A stretch of 64,000 nucleotides of DNA from Bin87 sp965220105 (GCA_965220105.1 OZ244811.1:992001-1056000); one strand, 5' to 3'; positions 42,240-52,609 are shown, counted from the first letter of the stretch. Notes: a model not told the origin generated them from the letters alone. Numbers and translations are program-made.

Positions 42240-45200
42240 ATGGCTGCGAAACAACCTTTAATTGAACGGTACCTGCCAATCGACGAGATCAGCATTGAGG
42301 CGATCCGCGAACGTGCTGGCGCCGTACCAAACCCGGCTCCACATCAACTACACGTGTGGTGGGCGCGACGGCCACTCACACCGTCGCGCGCTGCTATAGC
42401 AGCATCTCTACTACCCGAACGCACGTCGCGTGAGGAGATCCTTTCAATATTGGGTTCGTCTGAAGACTTGATGCAACGAAAAGCTCTGATGGACCTGGCC
42501 ACAATCAACGTTACCGGCGAGCGCATTGGGTATTCCAGGAAAAGGGCGTTCAGCCACAATCCTTCTCACGATCAAAAAACCTCCCTACGACAAATCCATG
42601 ACGACCCGCTTGTATTGGACGTTACCGCTGGTGGCGGCAGCATTCCCTTTGAAGCCGGCCGCCTTGGGTTGCGTTCCACCGCCATCGAACTTAACCCTGT
42701 AGCCGGTCTTATACTGCATGCTACCTGTAGATGGCCTCAACTATTCGGGTACGCTTTGCTGGAAGAATACAAAACCGTGGAGCCACGATTCCGGGAGCGA
42801 ATTGAACAGCTAGCCGGAACAACCTATCCACCGGAGGAATCTCCTACCCCCGAGGAAATGCGAGCCAAGCTACAATCCGCGCTCGATGCAAACGGCGAGA
42901 GCACCCGTGCGCCTGTAGTTGTAGATACCCACCGGTATCGGGATGGATATCTCTGGGCGCGCACGGTCGAATGTCCCAGTTGCGGAGGCGTCATCCCTCT
43001 ATCACCCAAGTGGAAGCTTAATGATGGAGGGAAGGGGATCAAATTGATACCCGATACGCAAAGTCGAACCTGCGGCTTCGCCATAGTAAATCACCCGTCC
43101 GAACACTCCACCGGCACCATCAACCGGGCTGTTCCGACGTGCCCCTATCCTGACTGCTTCGCGACTGCGCCCAAAGACTATGTGGCCAAGCAAGCACAGG
43201 CTGGGAAGCTTGGCGAGGTTATGTACGCCATATCGTACCGGGACGAGTATGTATTCATAGCACCCAATGGCAAAGAAAAAAAAGCTCACCTCGACGGATT
43301 CCGTACACCCACGACTGTTGATGACAATGGCATCTGGATAGCACAGACTTTGGAGGCCTTGGCACCAGAATGGGAAAAGAAAGACATTCTCCCCAACGAA
43401 AAGTTGGATGACGGAGACAAGACCAAAGACGCTATCAACTACGGAATGCCCACATGGGCCAGCATGTTCAACCCGCGTCAGCAATTGGTCAACGGATACT
43501 GCGTTCAAGCGTTTCGCGAATTAATCGATGAAGAGCGCACCTGCGGCCAACTAACCGATGAGCGTAAAGCTGCCTGGTGTTACATCGCTATCGCCCTCGA
43601 CAAAATGCTGAACCGAAACGCGCGACTGGGCCGATGGATAGATTCCACCGGCACAGCTGGAGGGGTATTCGACCGTCACGATTTCGGCATGGTATGGTCA
43701 CACTTCGAAATGCCCATCACAGAAGCGGATCGCGGTCTCAGCTGGGCAACATCCGCAGTCGAGAAATGCCTCACCGATATCATAGCGATGGCAGGACACC
43801 AAGCAGACATGCCATTCGCCCCCGATGATGAAGGCCACGGAAACGGATCCACCGCACCGCCTACTGAGATCATTATCGGCCCTGCCCAGTTTATTTTCGG
43901 CGTACCTGATGCATCAGTCGAATGCATCGTGTTCGACCCGCCATACCACAATAACGTCAACTATGCCGAGCTAAGCGACTTTTTCTACGTTTGGCTCAAA
44001 CGGACAGCAGGCTACGTAATGCCGGAACTGTTCCCCAACTACTTGACCGACAAAGCTAACGAAGCAATCGCGTCACCGGCACGCTTGAGAGGACGTGTCG
44101 CAGCTGCCAAGAAATCTAACCCAAAGGCAAAAATATCAGCAGCCATGCTGGCCACCGAAGATTACCTCAACAAAATGGAGGCAATCTTCCAAGAGTGCCG
44201 ACGCGTCATCAAGCCCGCAGATGACGGCGGGATCATGACCGTGATGTTCACCCACAGAGATCTCTCAGCGTGGGACGCCCTCCTCACTGCACTTATCGCG
44301 GCCGACTTCAACGTCACGCGCGTATGGCCAGTGAAAACTGAAGCCGAGGCAGCGTTGCACATCAAAGACAAGGCAGCAGCCCGCACTACAATGTTGATCG
44401 TTTGTCGTCCCAGGAAACACGATTGGCGAAACCAGCCCCCCAGTCCTTGGGCGGAAGTCGAGGCCGAAATCGGTTCCGCCGTTCGACAAGAGATCCCTGT
44501 ACTTGCCTCTTATAACTTCCGGCCCGTGGACATTTACAACGCAGCATACGGACCAGCTCTCAAGGTCATCTCAGAAAATTGGGGTGCCCGTCGTCAAGTC
44601 CCGCACCCTGAACGACTTACTGACGATGACCCTTACCGCGTCACTCCGACCGACGCCCTAGAAGTTGCCCGCCGCGAGGTCACGAGGTGGCGTATGGCGG
44701 AAATCTCACAGACTTGGGCCGACTCACACCCTGACCCATTCACTGCCTTCTACATACTATCGCAGGACGGTGCGGGATCAGCGACCATGCCATTTGACGA
44801 GGCCAATCTGTTCGCAAAAGCCATCGGAATGGACTTTAACCACCCGCATGCGCGTAGAATCGCCGAAAAGAAAAAGGACAAGGTTACCTTAGTATCAGCC
44901 AAACAGAGGCTAGCCCGTGGAGATATCGACGCCACCAAACCACCCGTGACTGCACTCGATCAAGTGCACACAGCGATCGCATTGACGGAAAGAAGCAATT
45001 CTGAAGAAGGCGAGAATTGGCTGACCTGGAATGGCGTAGATATCGAAAGTCCTTCGTTCAAAGGCACGATCGAGTCGTTGTTGACCGTATTAAAACCGCG
45101 CCACGATGATTACGAACCAGGACACGCCCTGTACCAAAAGCTGTACACCAAAATCCACACGCCACAAACAGAGCAGTTCCAGATGGAGCTGGCTGAGTGA
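42240..45200 (+). CDS. DUF1156 DNA adenine methylase with zinc ribbon
   Basis: The product is 986 residues. The N-terminal DUF1156 signature is ERYLPIDEISIEAIRERAG, then HQLHVWWARRPLTPSRAA. SAM-binding motif I is DVTAGGGSIPFEAG (about residue 127), and catalytic FDPPYHNNVNYAELSDFFY lies near residue 565. A zinc ribbon between them has CPSCG (about 245) and CPYPDC (about 300). Such methylases accompany DUF499 ATPases and PLD-helicases in defence islands and probably mark host DNA. GGAG precedes the start; the helicase gene follows after 37 bp. Confidence 0.85.
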   Translation: MAAKQPLIERYLPIDEISIEAIRERAGAVPNPAPHQLHVWWARRPLTPSRAAIAASLLPERTSREEILSILGSSEDLMQRKALMDLATINVTGERIGYSRKRAFSHNPSHDQKTSLRQIHDDPLVLDVTAGGGSIPFEAGRLGLRSTAIELNPVAGLILHATCRWPQLFGYALLEEYKTVEPRFRERIEQLAGTTYPPEESPTPEEMRAKLQSALDANGESTRAPVVVDTHRYRDGYLWARTVECPSCGGVIPLSPKWKLNDGGKGIKLIPDTQSRTCGFAIVNHPSEHSTGTINRAVPTCPYPDCFATAPKDYVAKQAQAGKLGEVMYAISYRDEYVFIAPNGKEKKAHLDGFRTPTTVDDNGIWIAQTLEALAPEWEKKDILPNEKLDDGDKTKDAINYGMPTWASMFNPRQQLVNGYCVQAFRELIDEERTCGQLTDERKAAWCYIAIALDKMLNRNARLGRWIDSTGTAGGVFDRHDFGMVWSHFEMPITEADRGLSWATSAVEKCLTDIIAMAGHQADMPFAPDDEGHGNGSTAPPTEIIIGPAQFIFGVPDASVECIVFDPPYHNNVNYAELSDFFYVWLKRTAGYVMPELFPNYLTDKANEAIASPARLRGRVAAAKKSNPKAKISAAMLATEDYLNKMEAIFQECRRVIKPADDGGIMTVMFTHRDLSAWDALLTALIAADFNVTRVWPVKTEAEAALHIKDKAAARTTMLIVCRPRKHDWRNQPPSPWAEVEAEIGSAVRQEIPVLASYNFRPVDIYNAAYGPALKVISENWGARRQVPHPERLTDDDPYRVTPTDALEVARREVTRWRMAEISQTWADSHPDPFTAFYILSQDGAGSATMPFDEANLFAKAIGMDFNHPHARRIAEKKKDKVTLVSAKQRLARGDIDATKPPVTALDQVHTAIALTERSNSEEGENWLTWNGVDIESPSFKGTIESLLTVLKPRHDDYEPGHALYQKLYTKIHTPQTEQFQMELAE

Positions 45201-45237
45201 TGGTATCCCGTCAATCCCCAGATGAGCGTGGACCGAC

Positions 45238-48198
45238 ATGGCACTGACAGACTTGACGCTACAACCTGATTATGACCGGGACAACTGCCCGGACATAGTC
45301 GAGGAATTCTACGTTCCCGTACTTGCGCAGGCGACGCTCTACGAGCGTACTACGTACACGTTCTCTGCCGGCGGACTAGTAGCAGCGGCCCGCGGATTGG
45401 AGCGCTTCCTTGAGCACAAAGGTCAAATAAGGTTGATCTGCGACCAATCCATTGACCAACGAGTACTAGATGCCATCAAGGCGGGACGACAGCAAGCGGA
45501 CTACGTTCTACGTCAACTGGTGGGTCCTCAAAGCCTAACTGAGGCAGTTCCCGAAGACCTGGAAACCATTCGCCACTTGGAGTTGCTTACCTGGCTGGTC
45601 GCGCAAGGCAGGATCGACATAAAGATCGCTTACAAAGGCGGAGACATTCTATTCCACGACAAGACCGGCATCATGACAGATGCAAACGGCAATGTAGTTG
45701 CGTTCACTGGCTCCGCCAATGAAACTCGCAAGGGATGGGTAGACAACTACGAATCGATCAACGTATTCAGTTCGTGGCAGGAACCTAGCCGAGTCGAGCG
45801 ACAGCAGCAGAAATTCAATCGACTGTGGCACAACCGATCAGGTCACGTCCATGTCGAGCCTATCCCAGACGACTACGTAGCTCATCTACGCGACTACGCT
45901 CCCTTGAGTCGACCAGCCAAACGAAAGACCGAGCCGGAGGATAACCAGCTACCTGAACGACACTGGCAGTACGTGGACAATCATATTCGGCACGATCCAG
46001 CCAGTACCATTGCCACGGTTCCTGCTCGGCTGTGGCCTCATCAGAAGGCATTTTTCGTCCAGCACAGCAAAGATGACGATGTCCCCATCCGAAAGTTAAT
46101 CGCCGACGAGGTAGGCCTCGGGAAAACTTTGCAAGCAGCGTCGTTACTCAAGTGGAGAATTAACCAAAGCCGAGCCAAACGTTTCCTGATCCTGACACCG
46201 GCTGGAAGCCGATACCAATGGCAAGATGAACTCTACGACAGATTCAATCTGTCAGTTCCAGTGATGGAAAGGATCAATCGCAGAACAGTCCTGACCTACC
46301 CAGACGGACGGGTTGAGGACGCGCCGCCACAACACTGGCAGCAACCGCAAGCCATCGTCTCGTATTCCTGGGCCAGACACGGACAACAAGCCCAAGAAAT
46401 GCTGCAACAGAGCGAACGGTACGACTTCATGGTAGTCGACGAAGCTCACCATGCCAGGTTTGAGACACCCAACAATCCTAATCACCGCGGCCCCAACCAA
46501 TATTTACAACTCCTCAACAGATTGGCCCACCGTACGCATGACCTGCTACTCTTGACAGCGACCCCGATGCAAATCGCGGCCGTCGAACTATGGTGTCTGA
46601 TAAATCTGTTGGAACCCGGGAAATGGCCCCTACAAGCTTTCGAAGATCTTTACCATCCAGAAGCAGCTAATATATTAGATCGGTGGATATTGGCTCGACA
46701 TGCCTTTCGGCGTCATGCTGAAAGGCCCTCGGATCTACAGAGTCACGCAGCCCGAATTGTTTGGCAGGACCATGAAGAGTGGGTGATCAACCAAGTCCAA
46801 GACGACGAGGTAAGCAGGGCGGAAACTATCACATACATGCGCCAGCACGGACCAGTGTCAAAGTTGATGTCGCGGCATACCAGAGAACTGCTGAAAGAGT
46901 ACCAACGGCTAGGTTATGACACTGCCGTACCCGAACGCAATGTCACGTCGGTACCAATCGACATGACAACCGCCGAGCGAAAACTTTACGAGGGTGTCAA
47001 GCCACTGATCGAAGAGGTCTACCGAGGACGGCCCGGGGTAAACCCGCAAGCATTCGGGTTCATAAGCACAACTTTCCATACACGCATAGGGTCGTCATTC
47101 TCAGCCTACGCCCGAAGCTTGCGCAAGCAACTCGAGAGACGCTTCGAGGCGAAAGCGGCAGATATAGCAGTCGACGAAGGAGACTGGCAATTGATTGCCC
47201 AGGTCGACGCCGATGAACAGGACGACCAAACAGATGTTGCCGACTTGATCCCTGCCATATCGCTGACCAGCAAGCAAATCCACCTGCTTCAACGTACTGT
47301 GGAAGCCGCCGATCGACTCTCCTTCACCGACAGCAAATTCCAAAAGCTCCGGGAAACCTTAGACAGCCTTTACCGCCAAGGCCACCGGAGAATAATCGTG
47401 TTCACACAATTCCGGGACACGCAATCCTGGCTGGAACACCAACTGGCCAATGCCTGGACCCTAACTTGCTTACATGGCGCCGATAGACAGCAATACCGAG
47501 AAAGTCGAGCGAAACGCCTCGAGCACCTCCGCGATAACAAACAAGGGGGCCTCTTACTCTGCACCGAGAGTGCATCAGAGTCTCTCAACCTGCAGTTCTG
47601 CACCGCGCTTGTCAATTATGACATCCCGTGGAACCCAATGAGGCTGGAGCAACGAATCGGTCGCATTGACAGAATAGGCCAACTTGCAGAGGTAGTACAA
47701 GTTGTCAACTTGTACTACCAAGGAACCGCCGAATGGCGCGCTTACCAAGCGATGCGTCGTCGCTTAGAGGCGATAACCGGGAGCGTGGGACCATATCGCC
47801 CCATACTAGACGCCACCATGCCCAGCATGATCAGGGATTGTATCGATGGCAGTGTCGACGACTCAGACATGGATGACGCGATGGTAGCACTGACCAGCCA
47901 GCCGATTGCCGACCTTGACGAATGGCACATTACTGGTATTGCCGATGCGTTAGACGACCCTAGGGTAGACTATACTCGGTTGACTGCGTTGGCCGCAAAT
48001 CAAATGCTCTTGCCCCAAGGTTGGTTCACTTCCCCTGCCGGTATTAACCATTGGAGCCTGACGGGCCCGGACGGTCAGACGACAGTAGTCACAGCCGATC
48101 CCGACAAGTATGACCCAGACGCGGTTGACTGGTTTGGGCCCGGCAATGAGGTTTTCGACACCCTGCGACGGTTGCACAGGGTCGAGCATGCAAACTGA
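45238..48198 (+). CDS. PLD-like/SNF2 helicase of a defence locus
   Basis: The product is 986 residues. The N-terminal PLD-type nuclease domain has FHDKTGIMTDANGNVV then FTGSANET (about residue 138), an HxK motif. An SNF2 helicase follows with DEVGLGKTLQAA (about 290), VVDEAHHARF (about 400), LLTATPMQ (about 440) and C-terminal VNYDIPWNPMRLEQRIGRID (about 798). It is the last gene of the locus. PLD-helicases likely translocate on and cleave invading DNA. ATPase, methylase and helicase together resemble the helicase-methylase-ATPase (Hma) defence type; that label is an inference. Confidence 0.85.
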   Translation: MALTDLTLQPDYDRDNCPDIVEEFYVPVLAQATLYERTTYTFSAGGLVAAARGLERFLEHKGQIRLICDQSIDQRVLDAIKAGRQQADYVLRQLVGPQSLTEAVPEDLETIRHLELLTWLVAQGRIDIKIAYKGGDILFHDKTGIMTDANGNVVAFTGSANETRKGWVDNYESINVFSSWQEPSRVERQQQKFNRLWHNRSGHVHVEPIPDDYVAHLRDYAPLSRPAKRKTEPEDNQLPERHWQYVDNHIRHDPASTIATVPARLWPHQKAFFVQHSKDDDVPIRKLIADEVGLGKTLQAASLLKWRINQSRAKRFLILTPAGSRYQWQDELYDRFNLSVPVMERINRRTVLTYPDGRVEDAPPQHWQQPQAIVSYSWARHGQQAQEMLQQSERYDFMVVDEAHHARFETPNNPNHRGPNQYLQLLNRLAHRTHDLLLLTATPMQIAAVELWCLINLLEPGKWPLQAFEDLYHPEAANILDRWILARHAFRRHAERPSDLQSHAARIVWQDHEEWVINQVQDDEVSRAETITYMRQHGPVSKLMSRHTRELLKEYQRLGYDTAVPERNVTSVPIDMTTAERKLYEGVKPLIEEVYRGRPGVNPQAFGFISTTFHTRIGSSFSAYARSLRKQLERRFEAKAADIAVDEGDWQLIAQVDADEQDDQTDVADLIPAISLTSKQIHLLQRTVEAADRLSFTDSKFQKLRETLDSLYRQGHRRIIVFTQFRDTQSWLEHQLANAWTLTCLHGADRQQYRESRAKRLEHLRDNKQGGLLLCTESASESLNLQFCTALVNYDIPWNPMRLEQRIGRIDRIGQLAEVVQVVNLYYQGTAEWRAYQAMRRRLEAITGSVGPYRPILDATMPSMIRDCIDGSVDDSDMDDAMVALTSQPIADLDEWHITGIADALDDPRVDYTRLTALAANQMLLPQGWFTSPAGINHWSLTGPDGQTTVVTADPDKYDPDAVDWFGPGNEVFDTLRRLHRVEHAN

Positions 48199-48369
48199 CA
48201 ACGGCAACGGTGAGCAGTATGTAGCGTCGGGTCGCCAGGCGTGTAAACGACCAGCATTCTCGCCGTCGTATTTGCGATTGCGGCCGCGTTAGCCTGCTCT
48301 TCAGGCAATCCGTTGAACCGCACGAGCCAGAAATAATGGAGAGGATCTGCGCACGACACCCCTTTAAGG

Positions 48370-48602
48370 GCAGACTCCTATTGAATCCACATCCCGGTTT
48401 CTCCATTCTCGGGTAAGGAACAATCTGGGCACCAATGGTTTCGACCGCCGCCTCATCCCAGATCGCCGCCGAGAGCACGCTCGAACGCCGCCAGACCCGC
48501 ACGCCGACGACAAAGAGGGACGGTTCCTGCAACGCCGCATCCAGCGCCCTAACACCGTTTGACCTCCTGACGCCAAACCAGTACGCTACATGCATATCTC
48601 CG
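48370..48602 (-). pseudogene. Possible decayed ORF of unknown function
   Basis: A minus frame reads MHVAYWFGVRRSNGVRALDA, ALQEPSLFVVGVRVWRRSSV, LSAAIWDEAAVETIGAQIV. It then seems to continue after a frameshift near 48360 as LHYFWLVRFNGLPEEQANAA. Codon use looks coding, but there is no clear start signal and no family. It fills most of the interval before the HEPN pair. Confidence 0.3.
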
Positions 48603-48634
48603 GCTGACATCAACCATGACCGGAGGACGCTAGG

Positions 48635-48922
48635 ATGAACGAAACCAACCGTACCCTCCAGACCGCCGAGCGACTGATTCGCGAACGGTTCCCCAGACAC
48701 TTCGGCGACCGCTACAGCATCGACCGCATCGTGGGCAGCTCCTTCGGCCGCGAAGACTGCGAAATCAACTACATCACGGTCTACCTCACGCCCGGCGGTC
48801 CACCGCTGGACCACCGGGAAACTAACGAGTTCGACCTCCTCCTCAAAGAGGAGCTGATTGTCTACGATATACGCGACTGGCCAGCCGTCGCCTTCGTAAC
48901 CCAGGACCGCGACGTGACATGA
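48635..48922 (+). CDS. Partner of a HEPN protein, antitoxin-like
   Basis: The product is 95 residues: QTAERLIRERFPRHFGDRYS, then a beta-rich half with INYITVYLTPGGPPLDHRET and LLKEELIVYDIRDWPAVAFV. GGAGG lies upstream. The stop overlaps the HEPN start (ATGA). The size and coupling resemble nucleotidyltransferase-HEPN or other HEPN-based toxin-antitoxin pairs, but no GSxxxG-D nucleotidyltransferase motif is visible (only VGSSFGRED). A diverged antitoxin is the best guess. Confidence 0.55.
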   Translation: MNETNRTLQTAERLIRERFPRHFGDRYSIDRIVGSSFGREDCEINYITVYLTPGGPPLDHRETNEFDLLLKEELIVYDIRDWPAVAFVTQDRDVT

Positions 48923-49416
48923 CGACCGGCCAATTCCAGCCGCCGTTGCCGCTAGACCCAACCGCCCTTATCGACAGCGCCGATCACGCCGTCAACAACG
49001 CGCCCCCCGGCGGCCCATCGCGCGAAGCAATACACCGGGCCATCAGCACCGCCTACTACGCCGTGTTTCACGCCATCAACGCCAGCAACGCTGACGTCCG
49101 GCACGGCGTCCCAACGAACGCAGCCACTGTCCAAGCTTGGACCAACACCTACCGGCAAATGAGCCACGGCTTCGCAACGGGAAACCTCCGCCGAAACCTG
49201 TTCAACTTGACCCACAACGCACGACTCCTGGCCAACCACTTCATCAACCTGAAGACCGCCCGCGTAACCGCGGACTACGACCCCAACCGAGTCCTGACCG
49301 TCGGAGACGCGAACTTCTGGATCGGAGAAGCCAGGGCCGCCCTGATCGCCCTGCAAGCCATGACCGTGGCCGAACGGCAAACCTTCAGCAACATAACACT
49401 TACCGGAAACCCATAA
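48919..49416 (+). CDS. HEPN-domain protein, toxin-like
   Basis: The product is 165 residues. HEPN-type helices include SREAIHRAISTAYYAVFHAI (residues 34-53) and NLRRNLFNLTHNARLLANHF. The AYYAVFH sequence is typical of the HEPN group that includes small RNase toxins. No clear RxxxxH is evident, so activity is uncertain. It is coupled by ATGA to the upstream small gene. Confidence 0.65.
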   Translation: MTTGQFQPPLPLDPTALIDSADHAVNNAPPGGPSREAIHRAISTAYYAVFHAINASNADVRHGVPTNAATVQAWTNTYRQMSHGFATGNLRRNLFNLTHNARLLANHFINLKTARVTADYDPNRVLTVGDANFWIGEARAALIALQAMTVAERQTFSNITLTGNP

Positions 49417-49678
49417 TTTCTCAACCGGTGGCGCCATCCCCGATCACTGACCGACGATGATCACAATGGCGTCAATAAGCCGTCCCGTTCGTCGTCAGCA
49501 TCTTGACGTTCCCACCAAAACCCCAGAACACGAACACGCAAACGGCGACACGGGGTCTGTTGCGCACACTGGTCAAGTGGCGGCAGTTGCTCGGAGAGGG
49601 TTTCGGAAGACGCCGGGTCGGGTAGGTAGATTGCGGTGTCAGGGATCAAAATTGTGCCGGTTTCCCCGGCCCGCCAAC

Positions 49679-49828
49679 TAAACTAAAGCCAAGGTGGGAT
49701 GTACATTTAAGTGGCGATGATGATCAGGTGGGTTAAGCCCGTGAATCCCTCTCATCCGTACTTGGAGAACGACCCGGCTCCGTCGTTTGACCCCCACCAT
49801 CTGCGCATTTCACCTTGGCTTTAGTTTA
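49679..49828 (+). mobile_element. 150-bp MITE with TA target duplication, copy 3
   Basis: It has the same ends and interior as copies 1 and 2, flanked by TA. It lies within the 5' part of an IS1380 transposase (minus strand), after LPVSLAQHL, so it inserted into an older element. The stretch 49417-49678 has no gene I can support. Confidence 0.85.
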
Positions 49829-50056
49829 GGTGCTGGGCGAGGGAGACCGGCAGGAGCAGCCCAGCATTGGCCACCAAGCGGTGGTCGTCGAAAGAGACTT
49901 GGATGCGGTCGGGGTGCTCCAGTGGTAGCATCTATTGCGTGCTCCTTGTTTCTGGTTGGCTTGCTATCTCGCAAACCATTATCCCAGATGCACAGGAGCA
50001 CTTTCTTACCCATTCCACCCGCCGCGACACTTATCTTGTCGGTGGATTGGGGCTTA
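49829..50056 (-). mobile_element. IS1380 5'-end remnant carrying a MITE
   Basis: Minus-strand order: the terminal repeat CCCCAATCCACCG (ends at 50056), GCATCTGGGATAATGGTTTG, an ATG at 49931 with MLPLEHPDRIQVSFDDHRLV and NAGLLLPVSLAQHL. This is the start of an IS1380 transposase, interrupted by the MITE. The remaining transposase is not found on the far side. 50057-50398 holds no supportable gene. Confidence 0.65.
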
Positions 50057-50398
50057 GTATTACAGCCGCGCTTCGAGGGAAGGACTCATGTCGCTGACCG
50101 TGCCCGAAGTTAGACGGCTGTTATGCAGGCTGCTGTGACTACTTTATGAGAGCGCTGACCTGCCTATATGGTAGCCGTGGTGGAGCCGGTGGCACCAAGC
50201 TCGAGCCTTGGAATACATTACAAGGTACTCTTTCAGAGGCCCTCGATTCAAGTGCAACTGTAATATTAGAATGAATCCCACGATTCGCGTTAGCGCTAAG
50301 ATTTCGGGAATAGTGCCCCGTGAGGGAGCACCACGGTGGGAAAAATCGACGCAAACCCGGTTAGGGGGAAATTGACAGGGTGAACAGGGAGGAGCCAA

Positions 50399-50965
50399 AT
50401 GCCGGAGGAACAAACCCAGTTGATCAAATACGACATCGCTCACCAATTCGGTCTGTGGACCGCTCGGAGCGCCATGAGGGGTTGGGGCCAGCAAAACGTT
50501 AGCCAAGCTCTGGGAACGGTCGATTTTAAAGCCTTGTTCTATCCTAAGGATGAAATCGTTGGTGCGGACGAATTTAGGCGTTGGCACGACGAGGAAATTC
50601 GCAAGCTGAAACGTCTTGAATTCAAGACAGACCAAGGCAAGCGCATAGCGCTGGAAGGGGCATGGGCAGCGAAGATGCTTGCCATATACCTCAAGACGAC
50701 TTGTTACCTTGCAGGTTTCGGTAGACCGGGGTTGTCCCAGGTGATTCATCCACCGATCGACCGTAATTTGGTTCGGAACCTAAAACGCGAATTTGCCACT
50801 TGTCCCGAAATCCTGCGTGGATTGCCCGCATTCAAGCCGTCGAATGGTGGAATTGGCGGAATGAGTGAAGCAGACTACGATAGTTGCATCGCGTCCTGTA
50901 GGTTGGTGGCCGAAAAGCTCGGATGCAAGCTCATCGAAGTTGAGCAGTTCTGGACACCGACGTGA
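50399..50965 (+). CDS. Hypothetical protein after the defence locus
   Basis: The product is 188 residues, mixed alpha/beta and soluble: MPEEQTQLIKYDIAHQFGLW, ARSAMRGWGQQNVSQAL, then a helical middle and SEADYDSCIASCRLVAEKLG near the C-terminus. A strong Shine-Dalgarno (GGGAGGAGCC) precedes the ATG, and codon use looks intact. No family is recognised. It stands alone between IS remnants and could be a solitary defence or regulatory gene. 50966-51209 holds only small unsupported frames. Confidence 0.55.
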   Translation: MPEEQTQLIKYDIAHQFGLWTARSAMRGWGQQNVSQALGTVDFKALFYPKDEIVGADEFRRWHDEEIRKLKRLEFKTDQGKRIALEGAWAAKMLAIYLKTTCYLAGFGRPGLSQVIHPPIDRNLVRNLKREFATCPEILRGLPAFKPSNGGIGGMSEADYDSCIASCRLVAEKLGCKLIEVEQFWTPT

Positions 50966-51209
50966 CCTGTTGGGGTTCTAAGTAGACCTTCAACACAATC
51001 TCGAGTTGCCGAAAGTAACCTGGTGCACGGTCACGAAGCGGGCCCCAGTACCTTCAGGTCGTTGGAGGCGGGTCAGGTGGCCCCGGCCAATACGATGTAC
51101 TGCGTCGCGTCGGCAGAGTTCCAGTCTATCAATTGCACCTCAGTAATTGGTATCTGCATCAACCAGCCTGACTGAGGCATCGGTGGATGTTGCGTTAGCC
51201 GGAGGTAGT

Positions 51210-52585
51210 GTCCCGTCAATAGGTGTAAAAGCGCGTCATCCCTTTTTGATGTTGATTAGGCCGCTGCGTGCAGCATATTGGGCGTCGGCAGTGCCTCGTT
51301 GCCGGCGGCGTTGGGGATGGTGAGGTAGCGGCGGGCTTCGGCCCACTCGTCGTGTTGCTCGGCCAGCACCGCGCCCAACAGGCGCCGCGCCGACAGCCGG
51401 TTGGGGAAGATGCCCACCACGTCAGTCCGGCGACGGATCTCCCGGTTCAGCCGTTCCTGCGGGTTGTTGGACCACAGCTTCTGCCAGTGGGCCACTGGGA
51501 AGGCCGTGAAGGCTAGCATGTCCGGCGCAGCGTCCGCCAGCAGTTCGGCCACCTGGGGAAAGGCCTCCCGGAGTTGTTCCACCACTCGGTCCAGTTGGCC
51601 GTGGACCTCGGCGGGAGACAGTTGCTGGTAGATGGTGCGCACCATGGTGGCCACGCCAGGTTGGGCGCGCTTGGGCACTCGGGTGAGCAGGTTGGCCATG
51701 AAGTGGGTGCGGCAGCGTTGCCAGCTGGCCCCGGCGAACACCGCGGCGATGGCGTTCTTCAGCCCCCCTGCTTTCGCAGGGGCAGGCTCTGGTGGGCATC
51801 GGAGGTAACCAGCTCCACCCCGCTGAGGCCCCGAGCGGTCAACGACCTCAGAAAGGCCAGCCAGAAGGCGCCGTCCTCGCTGGTGCCCACGTCCAGGCCC
51901 AGAATCTCACGCTGCCCGCCGGCATTGACCCCCGTCGCCACCACCACGCAGACGTTGACGATGCGACCGCCCTCCCGAACCTTCTGGGTCAGGCCGTCCA
52001 GCCATACGTAGGGGTAGGGCCGCCGTCCAGAGGCCGACCCAGGAAACTCTCCACCACTTCGTCCAGTTGCTCGCAGATGCGCGACACCTGGCTGCTGGAG
52101 ATGCCATCGCAGCCCAAGGCCTTGATCAGGTCATCCACCCGACGAGTGGAGACTCCCTCCACGTAGGCCTGCTGGATCACCGACAGCAGAGCCTTCTCGC
52201 TGCGCCGCCGTGGTTCCAGCAGGCTGGGGAAGTAGCTGCCTTCCCGCAGCTTGGGAATGTGCAACGCCATGGTGCCCACCCGGGTGTCCCAGGTGCGGTT
52301 GCGGTAGCCGTTGCGGTAGGTGACCCGCTCCGGGCTGCGTTCGCCGTGCTGGGCGCCGATCTGGGCGGAAACCTCGGCGTCCATGATGCCGTCCACCAGG
52401 ACCCGCAGGGCTTCCCGCAGAAAGTCCACGTCTCCGTCCATACCACGCTTGCGTAATAATTCCAAAAGATCCATTCTTTGCTTGACCACCGTCGTTCTCC
52501 TTGTTCTGGTTTGTTGTTGCCATCAAGGATGACGCGGTGGTCAGCGTTTTGCCAACCGCCTAACTCTTACACCACTTCCTGGGAC
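51210..52585 (-). mobile_element. IS256-family insertion sequence with frameshifted transposase
   Basis: The 1.38-kb element has imperfect inverted ends (GTCCCGTCAATAGGTGTAAA and GTCCCAGGAAGTGGTGTAAG). The minus-strand transposase starts near 52489 (MVKQRMDLLELLRKRGMDGD), continues with FLREALRVLVDGIMDAEVSA and VSRICEQLDEVVESFLGRPL, then shifts frame near 52020. The middle (ATGVNAGGQREILGLDVG) and end (RTHFMANLLTRVPKRAQ, PQERLNREIRRRTDVVGIFP) are in other frames, so at least two frameshifts inactivate it. No direct repeat of the flanks was seen. Confidence 0.85.
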
Positions 52586-52609
52586 TCTACTGTCGGTAAC
52601 CCGGTACAA

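Noticed and set aside
48089..48961. 290-codon minus frame overlapping the helicase end and the small antitoxin-like gene
   Set aside because: It runs antisense through two real genes; only the middle part looks coding and is listed as a doubtful remnant.
50966..51209. Small minus ORF reading EVQLIDWNSADATQYIV
   Set aside because: Only about 30 codons, no supporting signal or family.
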